Shown here: positions 11,101-22,405 of the stretch, in pieces
Layout of the letters: every line of letters starts with the position of its first letter
Position numbering within the stretch: position 1 is the stretch's first letter
Translations under genes and position numbers: made by a program
Assembly (NCBI RefSeq): GCF_000151315.2
Contig: NW_011887308.1
Span: 403,222 to 467,221 of the forward strand
Source of the DNA: Capsaspora owczarzaki ATCC 30864
Lineage: Eukaryota > Opisthokonta > Filasterea
Direction of reading: 5' to 3'
Length of the DNA: 64,000 bases
The notes under the pieces: generated by a model
Databases searched by the model: none
What the model was told of the DNA's origin: nothing
Seen by the model: the letters and a program-made list of their open reading frames with translations, nothing else

Positions 11101-13406
11101 CAATCACAGTGCCAGACCAAGGCGCGGGCGAGCGACCTGCACGCCGATTTGACTTGCAGCTCAGCCTTGCAGTGGGCAGTCTTGCTACGTTGAGCGGCGC
11201 ATCTGCGTACATGGTCATCGAGCCCGTCTCCACCGTCGGGGGCGTCGTTGGCATCACCGTGAACGGATCATCCCTCATTGCCGAGGGCTCGAATGTGACG
11301 TTGACCATTGCCCGCACGCCCAACCCAGTCACAGGCACGTTGCCCGTTTCCGTGTACTACCGAACCGTTTTTGGAAATCCTTCCTCGGTTGCGGATGGCA
11401 CGGACGCCGATGATCTCCAAGTACAGCAAGGGCTGGTCACATTCCAACCAAACCAGTACAGCACCACCATTCAAGTCACAACCATCCAGGACTCGCGCCC
11501 AGAGCAAGACGAAATTTTCTATGTTGAGCTGTTCGACGTTTCTGGCATGTTCATTTCTCAAGCCCACGGCCGTGTGGCTGTCACGATTGCCGCCAATGAC
11601 AACGCCTACGGCGTGGTCTCGTTTGCGAATCACACGCTAACGGCCGTGTTCGCGCAGGGCTGGTTGCGCATTCCAGTCGTCCGTACCGGCGGAGTGTTCC
11701 GTGATACGCAGGTGACGATTGAACAAAACGCCTACGCTATTCGCAGCGCAGATGATCAAGGCCGAGAGGGCTCAGCGCGCGACAATCGCCAGTTCGTGAT
11801 GACGGAGACCTCCGTCACAATCCCGGCCGGCTCGAGCGAGGCGAATTTCAACCTTTGGCTTTTGAACCCGACCGACCTCCAGCATACCGTCTACTCGTTT
11901 ACTTTGAACATCACTGGCGCGACGAACGGCACCGTTCTGAGCAATGGCGAGGACGAACTGATTGTCACTGTCGATCTCGTTGTGCCCGAAGCGGCCAGCT
12001 CCCAACCAGTTGCACTGATCATGGGTGCAACTCTGGGCTCGTTGCTGGTGCTGTTGGCCCTCGGCCTTCTCTTGATCGCATACTGCCGTCGTCGCGAACC
12101 GAAGATTACAAACAAGTCTTCCGGCAGCCTCACGCACACGCTGGACACGAGCTCGACAATCTTGGACTTCCAGGCTACGTTTGACCCCGTGTACGCCGTG
12201 GCCGTTCGTCAACCCGTCCTCCATTCCACCAACGAGATGATTTCCACACTGCCTGCCTACGCTATGGCGATTCGCAAGGCCGACCGCTCCGTTCCAGTTG
12301 GCTATGATGTGTTACAGCCCGTGCCGGCCCACGCGGCCTCCCCTTCCGCAGCTGGCTACGCCCTCTTGCAAGGGGCTACGGAGGTTGGCGGCTATGCCAT
12401 CTTGCAGAACTCCAAGGTGGCCAACGGTCCCCAGCGTACCATCAGCGAGCGACTGTACGGTGTCGCCAGTTCTGAAACTGGCGCAGCGAGCACCATCCGC
12501 GAAAATCTCGTTCTGGGCAACCCCATCGGCGACGGATTCTTTGGTCAGGTGGTGGCTGGCGTGCTCCCCATCGTGTATGCCTCGCGAGACCTCCACCTCA
12601 ATCCCATTGTCGACAGCCCCGAGCACGTTGCTGTTGCTGTCAAGCTGCTCAAGGTCACCGCCAATGAGAAGGACCAACGCGACTTCCGTTCGGAAGCCTC
12701 CATGATGGTCCAATTCAACCATGCCAACATTGTGACTGCGATCGGAGCCCTGCTCGAGCAGCAGCCCAACATGCTCGTCCTCGAGTTTATGCCTTACGGC
12801 GACCTTCAAACCCTTCTTGTCAAGTGCAGCGTTGGCAACATCACCTGGACTCCGCGCGAAGTGGCGCATGCCATGCGACAGGTTGCCTCGGCAATGGACT
12901 ACCTTGCGCGCCAGCAGTTTGTGCACCGCGACCTCGCCGCCCGCAACTGCCTGGTTGGCCCAAACCTGACCGTCAAGCTCGCCGATTTCGGCCTCGCTCG
13001 CCGTGTTGACAGCGGATGCTACCAGCTGCAGACTCGAGGCCGCTTGCCTGTGCGCTGGCTTGCCATCGAATCGATCGGCTACCTCACGTTCACCACCGAG
13101 TCAGACGTTTGGTCGTACGGCGTCCTGGGATGGGAAGTCATGTCCTACGGCCTCAATCCGTATGCCAACCTGCCCTTCGAAGAGATGCTCCGACACCTCG
13201 AATCGGGAGCTCGCTTGCCGCAGCCCGATACGTGCCCCGTGCACATTTGGTCGTTGCTGCGCAGCTGCTGGGAGCCCAATCCCGCCGACCGCCCCATCTT
13301 CCCGGATATTCTCACCTTCTGGGAAGAAGAGGCCAGTGCCACTGTTCATCAAGAGCTGCGTGATCTCGGGAAGATGGTTGCGCAGCAGCAGCAACAGCAG
13401 CAGTAG
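8187..13406 (+). CDS. Receptor tyrosine kinase with GCC2/GCC3 Cys repeats and Calx-beta repeats
   Basis: Intronless coding sequence of 1739 residues. I chose the ATG at 8187 because it opens a classic signal peptide (FALLCVVALLATA, cleavage near residue 27); an upstream in-frame ATG at 8136 would bury it. Residues ~60-430 are about five Cys-rich repeats of the ephrin-receptor-like GCC2/GCC3 type (NQYQ...G.TSC..CP and CTCDAGRY motifs). Residues ~435-1270 form about seven Calx-beta-like repeats (for example ARGVLSFERASLTVDENVG and ILNDDLPELDESF). A membrane span lies at ~1275-1297, followed by CRRR. The kinase domain begins near 1443: GDGFFGQV loop, VAVKLLK lysine, HRDLAARN catalytic loop near 1578, DFGLA near 1600, then PVRWLAIES. 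All catalytic residues are present, so it should be active. The juxtamembrane segment carries repeated tyrosine motifs (Y1373, Y1391, Y1403). It should sense an extracellular ligand or matrix, possibly with Ca2+; the ligand is unknown. Confidence 0.93.
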   Translation: MKPTIKFALLCVVALLATATRVPYAQAATCATDDYDVCGNCQQGDSETAQGSCCVPILLLLCGAYDRSCRKPSPNCCSGFWGSQCTDCPAGSQCPGGINGISQPCAPGTFSTGFAAACSACPANQYQPKSGATSCVACPSFSTSTEGSAKCTCNAGRYGINTNTTNMSCSVCEPGFQCSNSIRTACPAGSVQPSSAGSSCTACLVNQYQNATGQTSCKPCPTFSTSSSGAARCTCDAGRYMVQDTCQACEPGFYCPGDNTRYACPANTYQASSGSSSCPACPDFSTSFANSVVCTCDSGRYLDVDSGMCVTCPAGSRCATNSNTRTLCSAGQYQDEVGQTSCKVCPDSSWSTANATGCTCNVGLWMDGSSCSSCAAGNRCIGDNLQHSCDIDTYQDQAQQSTCASCPVGSTATSGSSGCTCGANYASSGAGSTLHCTLLGALSVAPMSRLVYANEGDFITLVFSSTVTESDANCTVLVLGTSSALAGHDYNFESSLTLFFDRASGNGATLNLTIPANNLARPRTNLYLRLANPNGAILDTFTDVHIAIQAANIPSGAFEFSASNRTMTVAPLGSVVLTLERIGGSDGTAQVSVARSDSQPNLVFNFASGQTVCRISMPISSNDQPALGYNIQLSIASVVTSVLPSEMGTFSSAELVVQDTVDAHGVLAFSAASFTGSEESGAVVVTITRARGLFGSVSVRLTTSSGTALEGSDFVGLDTTIVFDAGVSSVSTAITVIDDTIPELAENFVVALSSPTGGAILSSSNPIQTVCTISENDDARGVLSFERASLTVDENVGQAVLTVLRTGGAFGSVTGFVLTVSGTATAGTDFVALPSLPVVFPENVTAVNVSVTILNDDLPELDESFVVSLSSNGLGGVRIGAQASTTVTIRANDNYAGLFSFDTAGASADVAARTTLFEGSSFNITVLRNAGLFGAQSLTVKSVYPYPETSAADVLIDSQLDFADGERIKVVTITVPDQGAGERPARRFDLQLSLAVGSLATLSGASAYMVIEPVSTVGGVVGITVNGSSLIAEGSNVTLTIARTPNPVTGTLPVSVYYRTVFGNPSSVADGTDADDLQVQQGLVTFQPNQYSTTIQVTTIQDSRPEQDEIFYVELFDVSGMFISQAHGRVAVTIAANDNAYGVVSFANHTLTAVFAQGWLRIPVVRTGGVFRDTQVTIEQNAYAIRSADDQGREGSARDNRQFVMTETSVTIPAGSSEANFNLWLLNPTDLQHTVYSFTLNITGATNGTVLSNGEDELIVTVDLVVPEAASSQPVALIMGATLGSLLVLLALGLLLIAYCRRREPKITNKSSGSLTHTLDTSSTILDFQATFDPVYAVAVRQPVLHSTNEMISTLPAYAMAIRKADRSVPVGYDVLQPVPAHAASPSAAGYALLQGATEVGGYAILQNSKVANGPQRTISERLYGVASSETGAASTIRENLVLGNPIGDGFFGQVVAGVLPIVYASRDLHLNPIVDSPEHVAVAVKLLKVTANEKDQRDFRSEASMMVQFNHANIVTAIGALLEQQPNMLVLEFMPYGDLQTLLVKCSVGNITWTPREVAHAMRQVASAMDYLARQQFVHRDLAARNCLVGPNLTVKLADFGLARRVDSGCYQLQTRGRLPVRWLAIESIGYLTFTTESDVWSYGVLGWEVMSYGLNPYANLPFEEMLRHLESGARLPQPDTCPVHIWSLLRSCWEPNPADRPIFPDILTFWEEEASATVHQELRDLGKMVAQQQQQQQ

Positions 13407-13740
13407 AAGCGAGTGTTTCTAGCTGCTTTCGTTTTTTGCTTTATTTACAGCCTTTTCGTGGATAGTTTGTGAATTCTTTTTTCGATCGTGATTTGCGTTT
13501 TCCAAGTACTTTTGAGAGTTTGTTTTGTTTTTCGTTTTTACCCCCGGACTAAGCGTTTGATGCCTTTGCATTATTATTCGAACATGAACATGTAGACTAG
13601 AACTTATCGATATTACCCATTAAACCATCATTCTTTTCTCACCCTTGCATGTTTGTTCAATCGGGTATTATGAACTAGAAGTTGTCGATATTACATCTAC
13701 GAGGATGGAAAAGGAACAACAACAACAAAAAGATTCACAG
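13407..13740. other. Convergent 3' region between the kinase and TSR3
   Basis: About 330 nt of AT-rich sequence between two stop codons on opposite strands. It contains the 3' UTRs of both genes and two copies of a short motif (GAACT..TCGATATTAC, about 13600-13617 and 13675-13693). No gene is visible. Confidence 0.45.
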
Positions 13741-15687
13741 TCATCGACGTCCCCGACCGCGTGCTCCTCGGGCAGATTTGCCGCGAGCTGAGCCTCCGCG
13801 ACCTCCGCGAGCAGCGTGCCCTCGACCTTCGCGACCACCAAGAGAAAGTGCAGCTGTTTGCCCAACCAAGTCGTCGCTGTTGTCTTGACTCTCTTCATCG
13901 CTGCTGTCGGCGTCGCTGTCCTCTTGGCTGGCTTCATCTTTGTCGTCGTCGTCGCTGTCGTCGTTATCGTCATCTTCAGCATCATCGTCATCAGAATTCT
14001 CATCCTCATTATCTTCTTCGTCGCTGTCGTCGCCCATTTGCGGTCGTCTGTTGCAGATCAAAACAAATTAAAAAAATCGACAAACTAAAAAAAAAATCGC
14101 AGTTCCATCAGAGAGGCAAACAGGTCACATCTAAAAGCCTCACCGGTTTGGGTTGTGAGGAGTCATCATGTCGTCATCGCTATCTTCCTCTCCTGAGCTG
14201 GTTGCTGGGCACAGGAACGACGCGACGGTCAGCCAACCGCCATCTCAAGAGCTGCTCCGAGCCACGATAGCACAAAACGCGTGCGTTCAAATCCTCGACA
14301 CTCATACTTACGCGGAAGATCAAAGCCGTCATCTTCAAGTGGAGCGCTGGCCTCTTTCAACCATTGCTCCTGTGCGGCAATCACCTCTGTGCTGTTGGCG
14401 CATGCCACGTACCGTTCCAGCAATTCGCTGAACAAGTGCAATCGAGAGGGTGGTGTCAAGGTGAGTGAAAATGCGCCGAGAACCTTGTTCGGGGAACTGT
14501 CACATACAAATTCAGCGAGAAAAACTGCGAGCCCCATTTGAACTTGGCAAGAAGCTGCGAGCCAAGCTCCTTCAAGCCTGCATGTTTGAACGAAAAGGGC
14601 GGTCAATCCAAGCATTGTCTTTGAGACATCTCTTGCCCAAACATAGAGCGCGAAGGCTTCCGCGTACCGACAATGTAAAACGCAGCTGCAAACGCTTCAG
14701 CGCACGTCAACTTGCACGGTTTTCCATAGTTGACAGGATTCGCAGCGACCAGATAAGGCACTGCACAACAAAATGGCCAACTCTTGTGAGGATGTTGCTC
14801 ATCAAGGATGCGCCGATCGAGGAAGCGGGGGGGGGGGCAAAGGATGGACTTACAAAGACAGAGGCGCGCATGACCCGCTTTCATCTTGTTGAAGGGTACC
14901 GCGTCTAGCTGCGCCCAGGAGCAATCCACGACGGCGATGCCGGACTTGACCACAAGGTCTTTGTCTTCGGGTGAGAGGGTTCGGGTTCCGATCGGGCTGT
15001 GTGTGGGACGTGGCATGCATGATGTTTGTTTTTTGGGGAACGAGTTTGAGCGAGAGTTCGATCTGGGCCTGTCGTTCAAAGCCTCCCTCGTTGGTACGGC
15101 GTGAGCGTCTTGACAATACAGTACCTCAAAATGATGCCATGGAACTTGTCCTGCAGGCGCAGCGAGCGTACAAACCCAAATCGTTCCAACTTTTTGCCAG
15201 AGCACCGCTTCGGATCGCATTGAGCAAAGTCCTAATCCTCGTTCAAACACAATAGCACGAACGATGCAACCCAAAGCAAAGTGAGGACACAATGAGAGCC
15301 ATGATTGAAAGATGGCGCCGCTGTTGATGACGGCGCATTGGGCCGAGTCACTCACCCACATGCCTAGATCGACCGGGAAGGGCTCTGGCTCGTCCTCGTC
15401 CAGGCGGTCTCGTTGAGCTCGACTTGTCGGCGCGTTGTCCGCTTTGTCCCACAGAAGCCAACAAACAAGAGCCCCAGAGCCACAAACAGCGCGCAGTGAG
15501 CAAACCGAGCACGTAATCGAGTTCTCGTCTTCCTCCTCCAGCCCAGGTCTTCAGCTCTTCAGGCTTGGATGGCTTGCATCATCGCAAAAGTAGCTCGCGT
15601 CTTTTGCCTTGGGTCGTCGAGTTGGAGTAAGTCTGGTTGGTGTCTTGGTTTACCTGCAATCTGGGCGTCGTCGCGTGGAATCGCCAT
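13741..15687 (-). CDS. TSR3: TSR3, 18S rRNA aminocarboxypropyltransferase
   Basis: A minus-strand gene whose exons keep phase throughout. Exons: 15687-15654 (candidate start), 15441-15356, 15231-15125, 14996-14854, 14760-14668, 14577-14508, 14427-14312, 14204-14144 and 14047-13741, giving about 338 residues. Conserved TSR3 motifs appear in order: FPVDLGMW then DFAQCDPKRCSGKKLERFG, TLSPEDKDLV, VVDCSWAQLD, LLPYLVAANPVNYG, FKWGSQFFSLN. The C-terminus is an acidic Asp/Glu/Ser tail followed by a Gly/Arg-rich tail ending RGARGRGRR. TSR3 transfers the aminocarboxypropyl group from S-adenosylmethionine to the hypermodified pseudouridine of 18S rRNA late in 40S maturation. The first exon is phase-compatible but less certain than the rest. 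The gene is head-to-head with WDR75. Confidence 0.93.
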
Positions 15688-16359
15688 GTGCCTGCCATAC
15701 AAAAACACCCATCCCCCAGGTCAGTCTCACCTCACACTCCACCTCAAACGTCAAAACTCCCATTCTAAGTGATTGTGCAACTTCAAGCGATGACGCGGGG
15801 TCGGGTGTGTTCATGGGCATTTTCACCTCATTCGATGACCGCCGCCGCTGTTCCCGCCTCGGTAACTGCTATTGCGGCCCATTGTTGCTCGAGTTCTTGT
15901 CAATGGTAAACAAGGAGTGATGCTCTAGTTTTGTTTTAACAATATGTTCCATCAAAAAGCCAATCACAACCAGTCAACATCGCAGAACAAAACAAAAAAA
16001 CCAAACAAAAAGCAAACAAAAGCAAAACAGCTCAGACTTGTGACCAAAACGCAGACCAAACTCAGACTCGACCATTGCTTTTTCATCATTCGCTCATTCA
16101 AACAACAGACAATCACAAAAAGTCAAACGTCGCACAACACCAACAGCAACAAAACTCGGAGTTTGAACAAACTCAGAAAGGACGGTCCCGTACAAAAGTC
16201 AATGTAAAGGTCCATACAAAAGGCAATAGAAGCTCAATCCAAACGCAATGTACAGTCCATACAAAACTCAATGCAAAGTCCATACAAAAGTCAATGCAAA
16301 ATCCATTCAATCTTTTTTTTTTTTTCCTTCCTTTTGTTTTTTTCTTTCTTCTTGCATTG
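15688..16359. other. Divergent intergenic region between TSR3 and WDR75
   Basis: About 670 nt between two outward-facing ribosome biogenesis genes. It includes CAAA-rich sequence, a short tandem repeat (16192-16316) and a pyrimidine tract just before the WDR75 ATG. It probably acts as a shared promoter region; no gene is seen. Confidence 0.5.
16192..16316 (+). repeat. Degenerate ~23-bp tandem repeat upstream of WDR75
   Basis: About five imperfect copies of a unit close to CAAAAGTCAATGCAAAGTCC plus AT(A). The copies vary at several positions. They lie 45-170 nt before the WDR75 ATG, in the promoter or 5' UTR. Confidence 0.65.
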
Positions 16360-19300
16360 ATGGCTGGGTCAAAGACGGCGACGCCTGGCCGACCAGCCAA
16401 CGGCGCACCGCAGACGCCCGCCAAGCCACAGCCGCCGCCGCAAGCACCAAGCACGCCCACTGCTGCTGCTGCTGCTGCACCATCGAAGGGGGCTGCTGCT
16501 GCTGGACTGCAGACGCCAACGACGACGACGACGCCGGGCAAGAAGAAGCAGGCGGCGACTCGTCCACATGGATCGCCAGCCGTCACTGCGACTCCGCTTG
16601 CTGCTGCTGCTGCTGCTGCTCCTATGACCACTACGACTACGACTACTGCTGCTGAGCACGATGCAAATGGACACACAAAGACGCCCGCTGGACGACGCGG
16701 CGCAGACAGCACGCCAGCCAAGGCAGCCAAGGCAGCAAAGGCGGCCGCTCCGCACGTGGAAGAGGATGGCAGCGGCGCGGCAGGACCGGCGACCAGCGCA
16801 GGCGGCCGCGGCCACACGCAGCCCACGACGGCTCGGAACAGCAGCCACAAGAAGGCCAATGCCGGAAAGGGCGGCGCGAGGGACGCGAGCGACGAGGACA
16901 GCGAGAGCGACGAGGACTCGGCCGCAGCAATGCAGATTGACGACGACGACGACGACGACAGCAACGCACAACAGAGCCAGCCACGCCGCAACAAGAGCAC
17001 CAAGGCAAGCAACCACAGCAGCGGCACGACGGGTGCTGTTGCATCCGACGCGACGACGGAGTACGTTACACGCCTCGGCGGCGGCAACATTACTCGCTTC
17101 CCTGCAGTCTTCTCGAAGGACGGCAAGTTCATGTTCGCCGCAGCTGGCGATCTGGTCAACGTATACAGCGTAAACTCGGGTGAGCGTGTGCGATGTCTCC
17201 AAACCTGGTCCTCGTTCAACGCAGCGTCCACAGATAGTGAGTCATCCTCATCATCGACTGCGCCCAAGCGCGCGTCCGGCTCTGGCGCGCCTGCGATTGC
17301 GCTCTGGCTCAACCCCGCTAATGCACTGCAACTGTTCTCGGTCACGAGCGATGCCCGGTTGCTCGTGTGGGACATCAACGATGGCGTCTTGTTGCAGCAA
17401 TTGCAGCTGGCGCTGCCCGCTCCATTCCCTAAACGACGTGTTATTGCTGCCGTCCCTCTGCCAGACTCCCCGTATGCTATGGTCTACATTGTTTACACTC
17501 CTCCCAAGCATCTCGGTATGCTCGGTGATACACAGCTCACATCCGCCGCCAAGGCGACTGCCTACTTTCAAGATTTGGCGCAACCCACCTCCACTACTGC
17601 CGCAACATTATCAACAACAACAACAACAACACCAACTGATGCACCCTCCAAGCCGGCGACACTGGCTGCTCGAAAGATCTTCAAGTCCAAGGCGCTCACA
17701 AAGCTCGCCATCAGCGGAGACGGCGTCACGGTGGCAGCCATTGGCGGCCGCTACCTGCACGTTTACAATCTTCGCACAGAGACTGGACACAAGTTCAAGC
17801 ATGCGCGCGACCTTACTTGCGTTGCCATTCATCCGACAGAGGCCTATATTGCAACCGGCGACAGCCGCGGTGAGATTGTATTGTGGTACCTGCAATCCGA
17901 ATCGATGCAACAGCAAGGCGCCTCGCGCACCCCGGCTACGAGCGTCATGCACTGGCACGCCAACGCCGTTGCGCACATGTGCTTCTCGTCCGACGGCGTG
18001 TATCTGATCTCGGGCGGTCTCGAGTCTGTGCTTGTCATGTGGCAGCTGCAGACCGGTCACCGCCAATACTTGCCACGTCTTGGCGCTGCCATCACTGCCG
18101 TCGCGACCTCTGCCGACGACACCCTCTATGCTGTTTCTCACGCCGACAACTCGATTCGCATCGTCTCGGCTGTCTCCCTGAAAACCCTACGCATTGTCCA
18201 GAGCCTCAAGCTCGGTGAGCGTGACTCGGCGCCAGTGACTGGCCTCGTCGTCGAGCCTCGCACCAACATGCTCGTCTTGAACAGCACGCTGCCTGGTACC
18301 ATTCAATTCTTTGATGCGCACCACGACCGTCACGTCACGGACATTGAAATCGTGCCCCGGCACCACGTCACGTCCACGCCGGTTGTGCACGTGGCATTCG
18401 GACGCGGTGGCGAGTGGATGGCCACGATTGAGCGCCGTGAAGACATCCCCTCGTTGCCAAAGACCGCCGCTCGCCAATTCCCGGGCTCGACCCTTTCCTC
18501 GCCCGCACACTACTCCATGTCTGCCGAGGCCCAGTCGTCTCATGCCGCATCGCTCTCCGTGCTTGCCACCCCCGACGCGACGTTTGAGACCCGTCTGCGC
18601 TTTTGGCACTACAACAAGTCCGCCCAGCGATACGTCCTGAGCACTTGCGCCGAATCTCCCCACGGCATTTCTGCCGTCTCGTCCATCCAGTTCCACCCCA
18701 AGCTTGATCTTGCTGTCACCTGTGGTCTCGACAAGAAATTCCGCGTCTGGGCACTCGCATCGCCCGCCAGCACCGATTCGTACGTGGCATCGACGGCTGC
18801 GGCCGCGGCAGCAGCTGCAGCAGCAGCATCCGCGTCGTCTGGCACCACCGCTGGCGCTACTGCACCCGCAGTGGTCGAAGAGGATGTCGCTGGCTCGTGG
18901 TTTTGCCGCTCTGTCGGTTTCTACCGCGACTACCATTGCAAGAGTCTCGCCTTCTCGGCCGACGGTTCGGTGCTCGCCATTGCTTACGGCTCCAGCGTCA
19001 CTCTCTGGGATGTCGATACCAGCATTTTGCAAATCACCCTTTCCTATCCGCCACCGCAAGAGCACATCCAACAAGTGGCTTTTATCAATGATACTCCTTA
19101 CCTTGTTGCACGTTCATCGACTTCAATTTACGTGTGGAATCTTCTCACATGCTCTGGTATGTTTTTTTTTTCGACTTGGGTCTGTCCGATGGGTGTTCAG
19201 TTGGTTTGCTCTGACTTGTCGCTTTGTTTTTTTTTTTTGATTCGTCCAGTCTGGTGGTCATGCAAGTTGAATACTTCTGCTCTTGTGCTCGATGCTTCCT

Positions 19301-20296
19301 CTGATCGGTTTATGGTGTTTACGACTGTTCAAGGTGAGCATTGTTTGATGCTGGACGCGGGCGAATCGAAACCGAAAAAGTTCAAAAGCTCAAACAAACT
19401 CGTTTCTATTGTGCAGATCCGGCAAATCGCAAGGCACAACAACAGCGCGTCCTCCTTTTCCGACCAATGTCGGCCGTTCCCGTGTCCATTTTCCACATTC
19501 AAGACTCGCGACGTGTGACGGCAGCCGCCTTTGTGCCGACGCGCAAAGGAGGGTTGGCTTCAGTGGTCTACCTTGGTGACGAGAATGATCTCAAAATGCT
19601 GCACACCAGCGGCCCCGTGGCTCGCAAGGCGTCGGTACGTGTTTGTGAGAGCCTTGGGCAGTTCTTGGGGGCGGGCACGTTTGAACTCACGCAAATTTTG
19701 ATTTCCCTTTCGTGTAGGCTTTGGTTCCACTTGCCGCCAACAAGCCCACCGTGCAGCAGACAAGCTACGCGCAATTGTTTGGCTCCACTCCGTCCACAGA
19801 CGCTGCGCCGGCCGCTGCTACTGCCGCTGCTTCGTCGTCCACGAGCGCTGCAGCTGCATTCTCGGGCAAGTCGCTCTCCGCGACCATCTTCAGCGGACCC
19901 GCCCATGTCATCCCGCCTGTTTCCCAGCTGGTCGGTCCCTTCATGGGATTGCTGCTTGATCGCGTCACTGGCAAGGTTGCCACCGCCGAATCGACGACAA
20001 GCTCTGCAATGGATACTGCGGAAGACGTTCCGGCACCTGCGCAGCCTCAGACAGCTGCTGTTGCACCTCGATCACTGGTATGCAACCATCCTCGTTCTCG
20101 TCATCGTTTCTGCGTGTACTTTGATGACTCACGTTCTCGTTTCGTTTGCTCGTGTTTCCCTGCTCCACAGCTTGCGATTGCCGCTTCAGTCGGAGAGCGA
20201 GAATTCGACTTTTTGGCCGACTGCTTCAAGGTTGGAGCAACACTCACCGATGCAGCACCTGTGGCATCGCGCAAAGTGCGCAAAGACAAGAGCTAA
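16360..20296 (+). CDS. WDR75: WDR75/UTP17, WD40 subunit of the SSU processome
   Basis: Five exons (16360-19156, 19250-19333, 19417-19634, 19718-20077, 20171-20296) join in frame to 1194 residues. The N-terminal ~220 residues are low-complexity (Ala, Thr, Lys, acidic run). The WD40 region starts with VFSKDGKFMFAAAGDLVNVY, then continues with several WD repeats (RLLVWDIND, VLVMWQLQTG, FRVWAL, VTLWDVD) and the family-specific junction LLTCS/VWWSCKLN. This matches WDR75 (yeast Utp17/Nan1), a U3 snoRNP t-UTP subunit needed for pre-rRNA transcription and early 18S processing in the nucleolus. I chose the ATG after the long pyrimidine tract; the frame is open further upstream but reads repeat and homopolymer sequence. 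The protein is longer than the usual ~830 residues because of the N-terminal extension and poly-Ala/Thr insertions. It is divergent from TSR3 and convergent with the PITP gene. Confidence 0.9.
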
Positions 20297-20479
20297 ACCA
20301 CGCGCCCAAACAAACGTGATACTTTGATAAGGCGAATGATTTTGTTGCTGTTTTTTTTTTTTTTGTATTAACACAGTTTTGTTGAAATCAATTCAAGCAA
20401 TAACAAAGGAGCTAATGAGGTGATACATGTACAAGTGACGGCTTGCCGTCGTCCGTTTCGTTGGCCGATGGCCTATCTT

Positions 20480-22238
<1,759 letters not shown>

Positions 22239-22405
22239 TTGGACTCTGGAGGGGGGACAACAATGCAACAATTCAAAATCAAAAAGACTGAGGGGGAAGA
22301 ACGAAATAATATTAAAACTACAATGGAACAAATCAAACAAAGCACAAAGGGTTCGAGGGTTCGCAAATCCGAAAAGCACAGGTTCGACAACCAGCGACAG
22401 TGCAT

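Noticed and set aside
13056-13080. Loss of the Pro in the kinase APE motif (AIE) of the first RTK as a sign of a dead kinase
   Set aside because: EGFR and MET have ALE at the same place and are active; the Lys, HRD and DFG residues are intact here.
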